From: Zopfochytrium polystomum
Lineage: Eukaryota > Chytridiomycota > Chytridiomycetes > Chytridiales > Chytridiaceae
Assembly: GCA_025765615.1 (NCBI GenBank)
Contig: JAIVFJ010000222.1
Coordinates: forward strand, 1 to 64,000
Direction: 5' to 3'
Length of the DNA: 64,000 bases
Shown here: positions 1 through 11,196 of the stretch, in pieces
Layout: every line of letters begins with the position of its first letter
Numbering within the stretch: position 1 is the first letter of the stretch
Notes under the pieces: model-generated
Seen by the model: the letters and a program-made list of their open reading frames with translations, nothing else
Database searches by the model: none
What the model was told of the DNA's origin: nothing
Program-made: the position numbers and the translations under genes

Positions 1-26
1 TTTTTTTTTGGTGACTGAAATGGCGC

Positions 27-1843
27 GTGGTGGTGGCGCCCCTGTCTGCAGACACGCGTCACCTTTTGTATTTTTTTCTTCTTCACGTGCCCTTGTGCTT
101 TGCAAGGAAGGATTGCTCTCCGCCCTCTCGCTGCCGCCCCTTTCCCGGTGCGACGTGGGGCGCAATGGCAACGAATTCATGGCCAAGACTAACCCCTTTG
201 CCGCCAATCTTCCCTTTCTCCGCCACCGTGTTTGTTCACATATTCAGGAACCTTCCTGTACAAACACATTACGTGCAAATATCCGACGGCACCATCCTCA
301 CCCTCCACCGCATACCTTGTCGCCGCTCCTCGCCCACCTCGCCTCCCGAAGAAAGACCCAGCCCCGCCGTCCTCGTGTGGCACGGAATCGGCCTCTCCTC
401 CAACGCGTGGGTGTGCAGTCCCGGCGACCGCGAATCCAACCTTGCGTTTGTGCTTGCAGACGCCGGCTACGACGTGTGGCTGGCGAACGCGCGCGGATCA
501 GAATACACCAGGAGACGGCGTCGGCGCGACTCGTTGGTTACCCTCTCGTCGTCCTCGCTTTCGACGTCCCCGTCGTTCCCGGCGCCGGTGGCGGCGCCGT
601 ATCCACCCGCCGAGAGTGCAGACAATGACGCGACGAGCTCGTCGGGGCGCAGCTCTTCCAGCGGCCGCTGGTCCTCTGCGTTTACAAGCGTGTCTTCTGC
701 GGGGTCCAACCCCCTCGACGAGGCCGAGCAACCGACGTGGGACTTCAGCATCGACGAGGCCGCGCACCTGGACGTCCCGGCCGTCGTCGACTACGTGCTC
801 GAAGTCACCGGGCTGTCGTCCATATCTTACATCGGGTACTCTCAGGGCACCACGGCCATTTTCGCGGCTCTTTCAGTGAACGACGAACTCAACTCAAAGT
901 TGAATGTGGCCATCGCAATGGCGCCCGCACTAAAACCAAAAAGTAAGTAAATTTAACCCGTCCCGTTTCCCCCACCCCAAGTCTTAACTCCCAACATCTC
1001 CAGAACCTCGCACAACGCTTGTCGGCTCCCTCCTTCGCTCGTTTGGTGGACCCGACGGGTTGTACAGTGTATTCGGCCGAGGTTCATTTATTGGCTTTGC
1101 TCGAAACTTCAAGAACTACATGCCTGGCCGTCTTCATGTTGCTCTCCTAGATACCGCTTTCAAAAATGTTCTCGAATGGGAGGTCCATCGTCTTGGCTCT
1201 ACCCAACGGCGAGCGGCGCTATACTACCACTTATTTTCGGGTACATCCATGAAGAATGTTGTGGTACGCCATTGTATATTTTTTGTGTCAAGGCGACGTC
1301 CAGATTAGCTCATAGATTCGTTCACAACCTGACAGCATTGGTTCCAAGTTATTGAAGCAGGAGGCTCATTTCAGCATTACGTTGATCGTAGGAGCTCTTG
1401 GTCGGATTCGTTCGTTCACACGTCGCACAAGATCTCTCACCCAATTAAATACCCCACAAAGGTGAACACAACCGCGTCCTTATTGTTGCTTATATTGCTT
1501 TTGAACGGCCGACGTCGTCATTCTGATAATACTCCTTCCCATTTCAGCACATAAAAACACCCCTGCATCTCTTTGTCGGAACGAAAGATCACATTTCCGA
1601 CTGTGACCACCTCCGTGAACACTTGCCACGCCAGACAAACTTCCACATGGTGGACGATTACACCCACATGGACTTTTTGTGGTGCGTTTCCGGGGCATTA
1701 AGCTTTTCTCTCTCTTTTTTCTGCGACAACTTTCTGACCAACACGCGGCCGCTTCCAACAGGGCGACCGACGTGAAGGAATGCGTTTGGGACAACGTTCT
1801 TGACGTACTATCGAAAGCGAATGAGCTACCAATCTCCGAGTAG
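27..1843 (+). CDS. Acid lipase / steryl ester hydrolase-like protein (alpha/beta hydrolase)
   Basis: Five exons can be read: 27-942, 1004-1263, 1336-1461, 1548-1681 and 1762-1843, all joined in frame, about 505 aa. The lipase family signature is clear: an HG oxyanion stretch (VLVWHGIGLSSNAWV), then a GYDVWLANARGS block, the nucleophile elbow GYSQG, the acid residue in FVGTKDHISD and the catalytic His in YTHMDFLW. These match the LIPA/TGL1 family, which cleaves steryl esters or triacylglycerols at membranes or lipid droplets. A Ser/Arg-rich stretch of about 60 residues lies between the RGS block and the WDFSIDEAA helix and looks like a loop insertion. The start is uncertain: the ATG at 27 gives a hydrophobic N-terminus that could be an anchor, the ATG at 165 is an alternative, and the window edge may cut the gene. 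The family is well supported; the exact substrate is not. Confidence 0.85.
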
Positions 1844-2471
1844 AGCAACCCCAGTACTCATCTCTTAGCTCCCGCGGATTTTTGTTTGTTTCACTCTGGT
1901 GTTTGATGTGGTGTTTGATGTCGCTGAAATGTCGGTGTGATGATGCTGGGTTACATTGGATTTGTTGATTGCGATTCCCCCCCCCCCCCCCCCTTCACTC
2001 CCTTCTCTCGTTGTTTTGCGTTGTTGCCCCTTTCACACTTGCACCCAACTAGACCGCACTTGCCTGTCCATCCAGCCTTGTTTTTGAGCAGCAAAATCTT
2101 TCTTGTTTCTATTTCGCTTCCTCGCTTTCTCTCCATATTTTTCTTCTCCCTCCTCTCTTTCTTTTTTCTCTCTCCCACTCTTATTGTTCGCTGCCGGCGC
2201 ATTTGAATATGCACATGAAACACGTTTGGTGGCGTTCCGTGTGGTTTGCTTTGTGGCTGGGGGCGGGTGCGACGACTTGGTTCAGAACCAAGGACGACGG
2301 GAAAAGTGGTTGGTTGGCCCGCTGCCCCTCTTCCTCCTTCGTCCCTGCTCATCCATCTTCTTCTTGTGCCTGCCTCGGCCTTCAACCCACCACCACCACC
2401 ACCGCACGCACTCGGCCTGGTTGGCACCGCACATTCACTCTCCCGCACGACGACGACCACCCACGCACGTA
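1844..2471. other. Intergenic region with C18 homopolymer
   Basis: No gene is seen between the lipase stop and the next start. It holds a run of 18 C at 1977-1994 followed by a T/C-rich stretch (about 2000-2180) that probably serves as promoter or 5' UTR of the gene starting at 2472. Open frames here are low complexity. Confidence 0.5.
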
Positions 2472-4448
2472 ATGGGCCCACGCTCCAAAAGGCACTCGGT
2501 ATCGGCAAAGTCGTCCCCCGCCGCAAAGCCTTCGTCAGCGTCCTCCACCGCCTCGACCTCGCCCGCCCCGTCCTCGTCGCCGACGCCCAGCGCCTCCGCC
2601 TCCGCCTCCGCTTCCGCCTCCGCCTCTGCCGCCTCCTCCGGCGACCTGACTCCGCCTCTCAACATCCTCTTCCCCACCTACCCCGATGGCGCCACCTACA
2701 ACTGGACCCAGACGGACTCGACGGTGACCGTCTCCACACGCGTCGTGCCCAACCTCATGCGGTCCGACATCGTCCTCAAGGTGGACTCGGAGGGCAACCT
2801 GACGCTCAAGATCGGAAAGGAGCGCCACCCTCGCATCCGCGGCCGCCTCTTCATGTTCCCGCCCAAGCCGAGCCGGTCGTCGGCGACGACCACCGCCGCC
2901 GCTGTCGACGACAACAACAACAGCAACGACGACGACGCCGCCTCCGACGCCACAGCGTCTCCGCCGGCGTCTCCGCCGCCGCCCAGCCACGGCATCACGT
3001 TCCAGCTAAAGGACCTGCCACCCATTGTGCCCGACCAGCCAAACCCGTACCGCGTGCTGATCCTTCGCATCCCGAAACCAGACGGCACGGCGTGGCCGCA
3101 CATCTTCCGGTCCGGCGTCAACAACAACCCGCGCGAGATGGACCCGCACTCGCTGTACCTCTTTGCGTCGGGGCTGCACGACCTACTCCCTGCGCCGGCG
3201 TCGACGACGGACGCGGCGCCGGCGCCGACGTCGGCGCTAGCGATGATGGAGGAGGCCGGGCGCGCGGGGTCGATCGCGGCGCAGCTGAAGCTGGCGGCGT
3301 GGTACGAGCTCGGGCACCGCGAGCCCGGGACGCTGGGGATCCCGGTAGCCAAGGACGCCGAGGCGTCGCTGCGGTGGCATCAGCTAGCGGCGGTGGCGGG
3401 CAACGCCGAGGCATGCTACATTGTGATGACGGCGCACGCGACGGGGACGCACGGTGTGGCGTCGGGGGTATCGTTCCGGCACGCGATGGAGTGGGTGCGC
3501 AAGTGCATCGAGTGCGGGCACGGCGAGCACATTATGGCGGTCGAGCAGCGCGCGCTGTTTATCGCGGTCACGTTCCGCGCGGGCCTGATGATGATGGAGG
3601 GCGGTAAGGGCCTTGGCGACCCGGACCCCGTCATGGCCGCGCTGTTTTGGGACATGGCCGCCAAGCTCGGGCACGCGCAGAGCTGCTGGAATCTCGGCAT
3701 CTTCCACTTGAACGGGTTTGGCATCCCCGTCGACGTGCGCCGCGGCGTCGAGCTGGTGCGCGCCGGGATCCGCGCGGCACCCGAGCTCGGCATGCCGCCG
3801 CAGCTGGAGGGATTGAACGACGCCGACTTGGACGCACTGGTCGACGTGGCCGAGGAGATTGAGCAGGGCGGGGATCCCGTTCACATTGACAGCGTCGTCA
3901 CAAAGGTTAAGCTGGGTACGTGTTTTGCCATTTTGTAGTCTCGCAACGACCCCCTCCTCGGCCTTTGTCTCCCCCGGTCCAATATCGCTAACCTTGCGAG
4001 CTGCTCCCCCTTTCCCCCTCATACTGTCTTTCCTACCTCCTTGCATTCTCCTCCTCCACCTTCTGCTCCAGCCAAACTTGGCGCGAAAACCAATTTATCG
4101 GGCACGTCGCCCGCCGCGGCTGCCGCGGCTGCCGTCGCAGCCCTCAGCGGAGGTGCGGCCGCCAAGAAGAAGCCGCGGAAGCGCAACAAGGCCAAGTCGA
4201 AGACGGCGGCGGCTGCTGCCACCGCCGCCGCTGCCACGGCGTCGGCGACTCCCAGGGGCGCTGCCGATGGCGCCGGCGCCTCTGCCGCGAGCGACTCTGA
4301 AGAAGCGGGGGACAAGGCGGAGACGACGACGGCGGCGGCAGCAGTGTTGGGCGACACGGACTACGTGCTGGCGGCGAAACGGACGGCGGCGGTGGCGTTG
4401 GTGGTCGTCGGGCTCTGGGGCATGTGGAGGCTGTGGAAGGCCGAGTGA
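2472..4448 (+). CDS. CS (p23-like) domain plus Sel1-repeat, tail-anchored protein
   Basis: Two exons, 2472-3915 and 4072-4448, in frame, about 606 aa. The N-terminal 60 residues are Ser/Ala/Pro-rich. From about residue 62 the sequence has the CS/p23/NudC pattern (YNWTQTDSTVTVSTRV, then DIVLKV...LTLKIG...IRGRLF), interrupted by a Thr/Asp/Asn-rich insert and resumed near residue 175 (ITFQLKDLPP). Sel1/TPR-like helical repeats follow (AAQLKLAAWYELGH, AEASLRWHQLAAVAGNAEA, HAQSCWNLGIFHLNGFGIP). Exon 2 encodes an Ala/Lys-rich basic linker and ends in a hydrophobic segment (TAAVALVVVGLWGMWRLW) with only a few residues after it, as in tail-anchored ER or mitochondrial outer-membrane proteins. CS domains are usually HSP90 co-chaperone or client adaptors and Sel1 repeats bind proteins, so a membrane-bound chaperone adaptor is a reasonable inference. 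The start is the first ATG giving a compact N-terminus. Confidence 0.75.
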
Positions 4449-4780
4449 TGTGGAACGAGGCGGGGTGTTGAGGGTCTATTTTTCCACCTTTTTCCTTTCT
4501 TTTTTCGTTTTGTGATTTTTTTGGCCTTTCCTTTTCCTCTCGGTGATTCCTTTTTTTTTTTTTTTTTGGAGGACGCGATTCGGGGAGGGCGGATGCCGAG
4601 TTATGCTGCGGGGATGCGTGGGTGTGCTGATGGTGGGGGGCCCGCCTTGTGGGCGGAAGTTAAAAAAATTTCTCTACTACCACTGTGAACTGCCAACTTA
4701 AAAAAAAAAAAAAAAAAAGCTTGCAAGTGCCGTGCAAACTGCGGCCGGTGGAAAGTCGGGGGACTGCCGAGGGGTTTGCG

Positions 4781-4826
<46 letters not shown>

Positions 4827-4890
4827 TATTTCGGAGTCAGCAGAAGGACTCCGACTGTTTTTCGTTCGATAGATAAAGCTCCCTTCTATA
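4449..4890. repeat. 3' flank with two poly(A) tracts
   Basis: Noncoding. There is a T-run near 4550-4567, then A19 (4700-4718) and A44 (4781-4824) separated by 62 bp. The longer tract could be the tail of a retroposed sequence or simply an expanded homopolymer. No target duplication was identified. Confidence 0.6.
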
Positions 4891-5813
4891 ATTTTAGTTC
4901 ACCTCCCAAACCATCCAGAAATTAACTTTGATGACTGATGACAAACTTGGTGGGGAAAGGGGGCAAAAGTCTCCGAATTGAGTCAGAACCCACTCTGCAA
5001 GAGCGTTTAATGTGTTGCAAAAAGCGGATGGCACTGAATTTAACACTTCAAGGGATGGTGCGACCGTGCCACTGCCAAATTTAAGCCTTCGGAAAAGAAA
5101 AAAAGATTTAACATACAGATATCTGTTGATATTCATGTACGCCACAATAAGATTCCGAAACGCTTCATCATTCCAGACAAGATCAAACGCACCCTTTGGA
5201 GTGAGTGGACGTAGTTGGTCTCTTCATAGATTTGTAGGCCTTCTTTGACAAGATTCCAGTGTTGTGCAGAAAGCCAAAAGAGTGCAGAGGTTGAGGTCTT
5301 GAAATGGATTGGCCCCACAAGCTTGCATCATTTGTGCTCTCCTCTCCCTCTGCAAGGATGTCAGCTGCATCACGCTCAAACTGCTCAATGTCAACAAATA
5401 CTGTTTCATTTGTGATTGATTCATCTTTGATTACACTATCTTCTTTTTGAGGTGTACCTTCGCAGCTGGTCCAATCACCGCTGTTTCTTGTGCTGCCTGG
5501 AGGGATGTTTTGTTCTCAGCCTAATGAAGCAGATGGAGTCGCTGGGACTGATGTAGCTGATGGATCTGATGCAGTAGCCAGCAAAATGAAGTGCAGAGCT
5601 TGGCAAATTTGTTGTTCTCTCCGAGATCAGTCGAGGATCATAGAATTTTCAGCCAATGTGCAGCAAAAAAAAGGAACAATTTCTCACCAACAAGCACTTT
5701 CAACGCATTCACCTTTAGCCAGGAAATATCTTGATTTTCGTGCCCAAACTGTGTTGCCTTTGCTTTCCAGAATGCTTTCTGGGCAGTTTCGTTGGTTGGG
5801 ATGCTGTGGCGAG
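4891..5813 (-). pseudogene. Degenerate coding-like region, family not recognised
   Basis: The minus strand shows several overlapping short frames with protein-like composition (for example 5133-5424 and 5638-5859) but with stops and frame changes and no start-to-stop gene. It abuts the truncated LTR at 5814. It is probably a decayed mobile-element or host fragment. I could not assign a domain, and the base composition is clearly more AT-rich than the neighbouring genes. Confidence 0.3.
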
Positions 5814-6191
5814 TTGAATGAAGTGGAGATGTGTGTTTGTGGGTGGTCCTTCTCCCCAACTTGGAGAGAAAGAGAAAAAAACTCTGTTATGAATTATTGA
5901 TACATGATGATGATATACACGCTGTAATAGTTGCTAGGCAAGTGTGACTGGCACAGGGTAAAAACCTCTCCTATATTATCTGCTTGAGCAGAGGAGGAGG
6001 AAAACTGTTGACACTGGGTTTCTGTTCCACTTAATACTCAGAGTATTTGTCATCAGCGCAAGCCAGCACCCAGGTCTGCATTGGCGGTGGCTCGCTCTCC
6101 CATGGGCATCATGAGAACCATAACTGACAGTCACAATAGGTTCAGGTCCGTCTTCTGCCTCTTGCTGCTAACCGGTCAGTTCTGCCTAACA
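5814..6191 (-). mobile_element. Copia-type LTR, reverse orientation, truncated at its 3' end
   Basis: This is the reverse complement of the complete LTR at 10269-10683 (shared blocks around the CCCATGGGAGAGC, GAGTATTAAGTGGAAC and CTCCAAGTTGGGGAG motifs). The 5' terminus (TGTTAGGC) ends cleanly at 6191. The other end is lost near 5814, about 35 bp short of the normal TTTACA terminus. It is directly followed by CTGAC (6192-6196) and a gypsy coding fragment. The matching GTCAG follows the LTR at 10684, which shows that both LTRs once bracketed one insertion. Confidence 0.85.
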
Positions 6192-6800
6192 CTGACATAG
6201 TTCTTGATGTACTTCCTCATGCCTAGCCAGTAGAAGTCTCTGGAGACAAGCTCATATATCTTGTGCTCTCCTGGGTGTCCAGCTGTTGCTGCATCATGCC
6301 TTGTCTTGAGTATCTCAAGCTTTTCCTCTTCTTGGCTGATTTGAATCTTGTGAGCTCAGGGTCCTTGGAAATAGCACGGGCCCACACGCTGTCAGGAAGC
6401 AAGTTGTGTCTTGGATTGTGGTGGGGTGAAACCATCTCCCCTTTCAGGTGCAAGGTCTGTCCTTCTTGACAGGGTATCAGCCACACTGTTAAGGTGGCCA
6501 GGAGAATAGCACAGCTTAAAGTCATAATCAGAGAGCAGTTCAGCCCACCTGGCATGCCTCTGTTTGAACAACCTCCTTGCCTTGAAGAAGGTGAGGTTCT
6601 TGTGATCAGAATAGACAGAGATGCCTTTAGAACCAGCCAAGTAGTCTCCAGAATTTGAATGCTTCCACAATTGCAAGCAACTCCCTGTCATGGACAGTGT
6701 AGTTACACTCAGCACTGTTTAGCTCCCTGGAGTAATATGCCACTGGATGCAGAGGAGCAGAGGGGTCCAGAGAGCTTTGTGAGGCTGTGCTCTCTAAATC
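6192..6800 (-). pseudogene. Ty3/gypsy pol fragment: RNase H to integrase zinc region
   Basis: The minus strand encodes the RNase H pattern ([28 protein letters not shown], then VYSDHKNLTFFKARRLFKQR and the terminal SPGHLNSVADTLSRRTD). It continues into the linker and integrase N-terminal region (GEHKIYELVSRDFYWLGMRKY). It is the same family as the element at 57843-61797, whose pol contains the identical linker RRTDLAPEGGDGFTPP but lacks RNase H. Frames are broken by small indels. It is cut at 6192, where a copia LTR was inserted. Confidence 0.85.
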
Positions 6801-7055
6801 CTTACCCTGGGCTATGGGTGTTTTTATCTCACTTTGTCCTCATTCAAATCTGTGAAGATCTTCCTGGATTGTTCTCCACATGAAGATTAAGCCAAATAAC
6901 AAATGAAGAGTTCTTGAAATATGAGGATTTGTGTGTGTTTTGGGAGAAATAGATTTTTGCATTCCAAAACATGAAGTGACGAGGACATTCAAAGCAGCTT
7001 CTATCTCGAATATTTAGCACAGTTGAAAAATTTGGAACTGTGCTGATTCAGACTT
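6801..7055. other. AT-rich unassigned spacer between transposon fragments
   Basis: I see no gene or repeat match here. It separates the inverted gypsy fragment from another copia LTR and probably marks a rearrangement junction. Confidence 0.3.
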
Positions 7056-7411
7056 GTGTGACTGTCAGTTATTGTTCTCATGATGCCCATGGGAGAGCTA
7101 GCCACGGCCAATGCAGACCTGGGCACTGGCTTGTGCTGATGACAAATACTCTGAGTATTAAGTGGAACAGAAACCTGGTGTCAACAGTTTTCCTCCTCTG
7201 CGCAAGCAGATAATATAGGAGAGGTTTTTACCCTGTGCCAGTCACGCTTGCCTAGCAACTATTACAGCATGCATATCATCATTATGTATCAACAATTCAT
7301 AACAGAGTTTTTTCTCTTTCTCTCCAAGTTGGGGAGTAAGGACCACCCACAAACACACATCTCCACTTCATTCACTCCTTCCACTCACTCACTCAGAGTA
7401 GACTGTTTACA
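7056..7411 (+). mobile_element. Copia-type LTR, forward, 5'-truncated
   Basis: It aligns with 10269-10683 from the GACTGTCAGTTAT block to the terminal CTGTTTACA at 7411. The first 55-60 bp (TGTTAGGCGGAACTG...) are missing. It lies next to copia protease and gag sequence that runs on the opposite strand, so this is a rearranged copy and not a normal LTR-internal junction. Confidence 0.85.
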
Positions 7412-9049
7412 AATCAGCTCACCTTCTTCATAGCTGCTGCAGTTAATAACACCTGGTTGGAGGTCTTGTGTCAAGTGATAGTAACTGCATCGCTGGAGGT
7501 CCCTGTCAGCAATAAGGTTGACTAGGCATTCTGGAGCAAACTGTGCACCTTCAATAATGAGAGTGATATTGTTTGCAAGAGGAATTCGTGCAACGCCTGA
7601 GCCCTTGCAGTTGAGAACTGGGCCTTCCTTTGTGATGCGCATGCTGGATTTTTGGTTGTTGAAGGTTGATGGGATAAAGAAGGAGAAATCACAAAGAGTA
7701 ACATTGCAACTGTTATCAATAAGGAGAGGAAAGAAAGTAACAGGAGGTGGAATGTTGACTGCAAATGCCTGGATCACTCCCAGGCCATCCAAAAATCCTG
7801 TTGGTGGTTGTCATCACTTTGGCTGCCAAACTGTGAGTTGTAAGTCTCGTCCCATAACTGCTGTTCACTTGCAAACTGCTGACTCTGTTGTTCATCCCAA
7901 TCACTGTCTGCTGGTGCGTTGTACGTTAGGAGTGCCTGTTGGGATTGCTGAGGCATCTGCTCCTGCATGTATGGAGCTGAAAGACATTCCCTTGCATAAT
8001 GTCCACAACCACTGCAATTGTTGCAGGGGACATTTGCAGATGCCTGGCTGTGGTGTGGACGGAATAGTTGCTGTTGTCGCCATTCCATGTGCTGGGGTCG
8101 CCAACTTCCTTGAAACAGTGGAATAGGCCCTCTACTAAAGCCACTGTAGGGTTGTGGGGTGTATGGCTGTGGCCTTGGTTGGAGCCGTCGATAGCCACCA
8201 CGGCCTTGGTGGTGGGTGTAGTGAACTTGGGCAACATTTGCAGTTGGTGCGTTGACCTCTGGGACTGCAGTGGAGGTGTCCCCTTCTCTTTGATTTGCCA
8301 GCTCGATGTGTCGCTTATCATAGTTGTTTTGACGAACAATTTGTTAGAAGAGTGAGATTAGTTTGGCTAAACTTGTTATCTCAGGAGCTGGGTTGCCGAC
8401 AACAAGAAAAACGTTTCCTATCCAATAGGCTTTGGTTCAGGGAGCCAACAAAGATTCAAACAACTTTTTGGAAAAGAATACAATGGAGAAGTTCTCCAGC
8501 TGCTGAGCTGTTGACTTGATGGTATGCTTTGGTGAATCGGGTAATGAAGGCATCTGAGGCTTCAGTTGGTTCCATTTGATGTGTTCAAAGTTGTCAATGA
8601 TCTCCTTTGCAAGTCCCTGGTCTGCTGTACAGCAAATTATTCCCAATTCACCAACCAATTTGTAAGCAAAGTTTCAACCAGGTGTGATTTGGGTGAGAAG
8701 GGCTTGAGAGATGTGGCGACGAATAACTAGACAGCAATGTGCAGTCTGGTTCTCTGTACGAGGAAAACCAAGTTACTTTCTCTTGTCCATGAGGTGGAGG
8801 CACCAATTGGAATATCTTCCTTGGAATGGTCCATCTCTAATGAGACAGGTTCCAGTGTCACAGAGGTCTAGTGGATCAACTGAACCATTCTGCTCTGCGT
8901 TGATGTGACTTGTGTCAATGCAGTGGTGTTAGTTGACATTTTGTTGGAGAGTTCTGCTGTAAGATCCTCCAACCAGTCACCAAAATTCTCTGGTCCCTCC
9001 AAGACGCTGAAGGACTTGGCAACATACTTGGTTGAGTCAGTAGTCATGT
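7412..9049 (-). pseudogene. Ty1/copia gag and protease region, degenerate
   Basis: Read on the minus strand. A gag-like start lies at 9049 (MTTDSTKYVAKS, then FSVLEGPENFGDWLEDL, the usual copia gag opening). A zinc knuckle C-NN-C-SGCG-H-YARE-C follows near 8020. A protease-like part ends the region (LLIDNSC where D-S/T-G is expected, then GVARIPLANNITLIIEG and APECLVNLIADRDL, which fits the copia pattern before integrase). Frames are interrupted several times, and the protease active-site triad is changed to DNS. Integrase and reverse transcriptase are absent. Confidence 0.75.
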
Positions 9050-9729
9050 TGTTTTCTCAGGACGATTATGTGTGCCAAGTTTGAAAGGATGTCGTTGGAT
9101 TTTGGGTGTGTTGTGAAGGTGGTGCTGCAGCAGATGAAAAGTTGGTTTGTTAGCTTGGCGTATGTCAGGTAGGGGGTGGCCGTTGTCTCAAAATTAACGG
9201 TGTGAGGGTTGGAGGTAGTCTGGTGACCCTGAATGGAAAAAGGTGTTGCAGAGTGATTTCGGGGTGTCGTTGGTGACAGCTGTGTAGTCCAGAAGCAGGC
9301 CTTTCCAATGATAGCTCAGGATTGGCTGGGGGAGGTCCGGAAGGCCAGCAAATTGAGGTTGAAGTTGGAAAAGTAATTGCCAACTTCAGAGGCGGTGTAC
9401 GCAATGTAGAAGTGTTGGATCCGAGATCAGGTGGGTTTGTTGGAAAGAGGAGATCAAGAGCTCTTCAATGGTAGTAACGAAATTGCTGTGCAAGGTCTGT
9501 AGCGCCTGTGATCGGTCTGCAAAGTTGGTACATCTGAAAAGCGTACAACCCCTTCTACTGATTGGATCTTGTTGAAACCAAGGGGGAAGTGATTGGGATG
9601 GGTAACAGTTTTGTATGAAAGAATTCGTTGGGCTGGATTGTCTATGGGTTGTGCTGCTGTGGAGATGGAGGTAGTACACTACTGAAGGTGGTGGTGGTGG
9701 GAGGTTGATCTTGGCTTCTGTCAGTCTTG
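9050..9729. other. Unassigned sequence inside the copia remnant
   Basis: It lies between the inverted gag and the forward RNase H fragment. The minus strand has open frames (9386-9679, 9165-9404) rich in Thr, Ser and His without a recognisable domain. It may be leader sequence or part of a third element. Confidence 0.3.
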
Positions 9730-10178
9730 TGTTTGTCTTTATACAAAACTGTTACTAGGACCATCACTTGCAAAATGCTGCAAGTCATCCTTGCAGAGCA
9801 GTATCAGGTCAAAGTTCCTGCACACTGCTTACACCAAAAGACCCAAAACTAACATCCTCCACAGAAGCAGAATACTACTCACTTTCTGAAGCCTTCCAAG
9901 AAGCACAATGGCTCTTATTATCAGAGTTGCAACTCCCTGCGAAGCAGACACCTCCAATCCTCAAGGACAATCAATCTGCAATCACACTAGTGCTCAACCA
10001 TCTCACACATGCTTGCACAAAACACATTGACATATGTGCTCATTTCCTCCGACAAGGCATAGCCACTGGCGAGATTACTGTATGCTACATTCCAACCAGC
10101 GACCAGATTGCAGACATTCTCACAAAACCACTATCAACGTCTCAGCACCAGCAACTGACCTCACTACTTGGCCTCTGA
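9730..10178 (+). pseudogene. Ty1/copia RNase H C-terminal fragment
   Basis: It encodes the diagnostic end of copia RNase H: SSTEAEYYSLSEAFQEAQWL, DNQSAI, KHIDICAHFLRQ, TVCYIPTSDQIADILTKPLS. It then stops at 10176-10178, 90 bp before the 3' LTR, as in a normal copia element. Everything upstream (integrase, reverse transcriptase) is missing and the adjacent gag runs in the opposite direction, so the element is dead. Confidence 0.9.
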
Positions 10179-10256
10179 CCCCACTCCGACCTTTCGAACA
10201 CCCTTTTGGTCAAAGCCTCAGACACTTTGCATAACAGGTGCTACACCCATGGCCAT

Positions 10257-10268
10257 CGTGTGGGGGGG
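10257..10268 (+). other. Polypurine tract of the copia element
   Basis: A G-rich tract (GTGTGGGGGGG) lies immediately before the LTR terminus TGTTAGG, the expected position for the plus-strand primer of an LTR element. Confidence 0.65.
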
Positions 10269-10683
10269 TGTTAGGCGGAACTGACTGGTTAGCAGCAAGA
10301 GGCACAAGACAGACCCGAACCTATTGCGACTGTCAGTTATCGTTCTCAGAATGCCCATGGGAGAGCGAGCCACTGCCAATGCAGACCTGGGCGCTGGCTT
10401 GCGCTGATGACAAATACTCTGAGTATTAAGTGGAACGGAAACCTGGTGTCAACAGTTTTCCTCCTCCTCTGCTCAAGCAGATAAATATAGGAGAGGTTTT
10501 TACCCTGTGTCGGTCATGCTTGCCTAGCAACTATTACAGCATGTATATCATCATAATGTATCAATAATTCATAACAGAGTTTTTTCCTCTTTCTCTCCAA
10601 GTTGGGGAGAGGGACCACCCACAAACACACATCTCCACTTCATTCACTCCTTCCACTCACTCACAGAGAGTAGACTGTTTACA
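10269..10683 (+). mobile_element. Complete copia 3' LTR (415 bp)
   Basis: It begins TGTTAGGCGG and ends CTGTTTACA. It is preceded by a polypurine tract and copia RNase H, which assigns this LTR family to Ty1/copia. A TATA-like stretch (AGATAAATATAGGAG) lies about 60% of the way in. It is followed by GTCAG, the target duplication shared with 6192-6196. Other copies are at 5814-6191, 7056-7411, 18785-19190, 20992-21405 and 56499-56713. Confidence 0.92.
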
Positions 10684-11196
10684 GTCAGCAGCTGTGAAAC
10701 CTGTCAAAGAAACAAATCCAGCAGACACAAGCTCTACGGACTTCTGGAGCCTCCCAATTGCCATCAGCCCTTGGTCATCAATATCCATGGACTTTATTGT
10801 GAAACTGCCTCCATCCCATGAATTTGGCTCTATTCTTGGTGTCATCTGCAGAAGGACAAAGTTGACCCATTTTATCCCCAGCACTGTGAATATAGATGCA
10901 CAAGGAACAGCAGACCTGTTTTTGCAGCACATACTCAGGCTCCATGGACTGCCTCAGTCCATCATCAGTGACAGAGGACCACAGTTCAGATCCCAATTTT
11001 GGAAAGCACTCACAGCAGCCCATGGAATCAACTCTCAACTGTCAACTGCTTATCACCCTCAGACTGATGGACAAACAGAAAGAACAAACCAGACCCTGGA
11101 GCAGTATTTGAGGTGCTATTTCAGCTATCAACAGGATGGTTGGCCCACCCTCCTTCTGCTGGCAGAATTTGCTCTCAACAATTCTCTCCACTCAAG
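10684..11196 (+). pseudogene. Ty3/gypsy integrase core fragment
   Basis: It continues the gypsy integrase interrupted at 6192 (GTCAG then CAGCTGTGAAACC). It encodes SPWSSISMDFIVKLPPSH, DGQTERTNQTLEQYLRC and the catalytic-core neighbourhood, nearly identical to 60271-60783. A 2-bp loss near 10747 (GAGCCTCCC against GAGCCCCTCCC) shifts the frame. Homology ends abruptly at about 11196 within LNNSLHSS. Confidence 0.88.

Noticed and set aside
2246..3607. 453-codon Arg/Pro-rich plus-strand frame
   Set aside because: It is a shadow of the CS/Sel1 gene in another frame; the true frame shows domain motifs.
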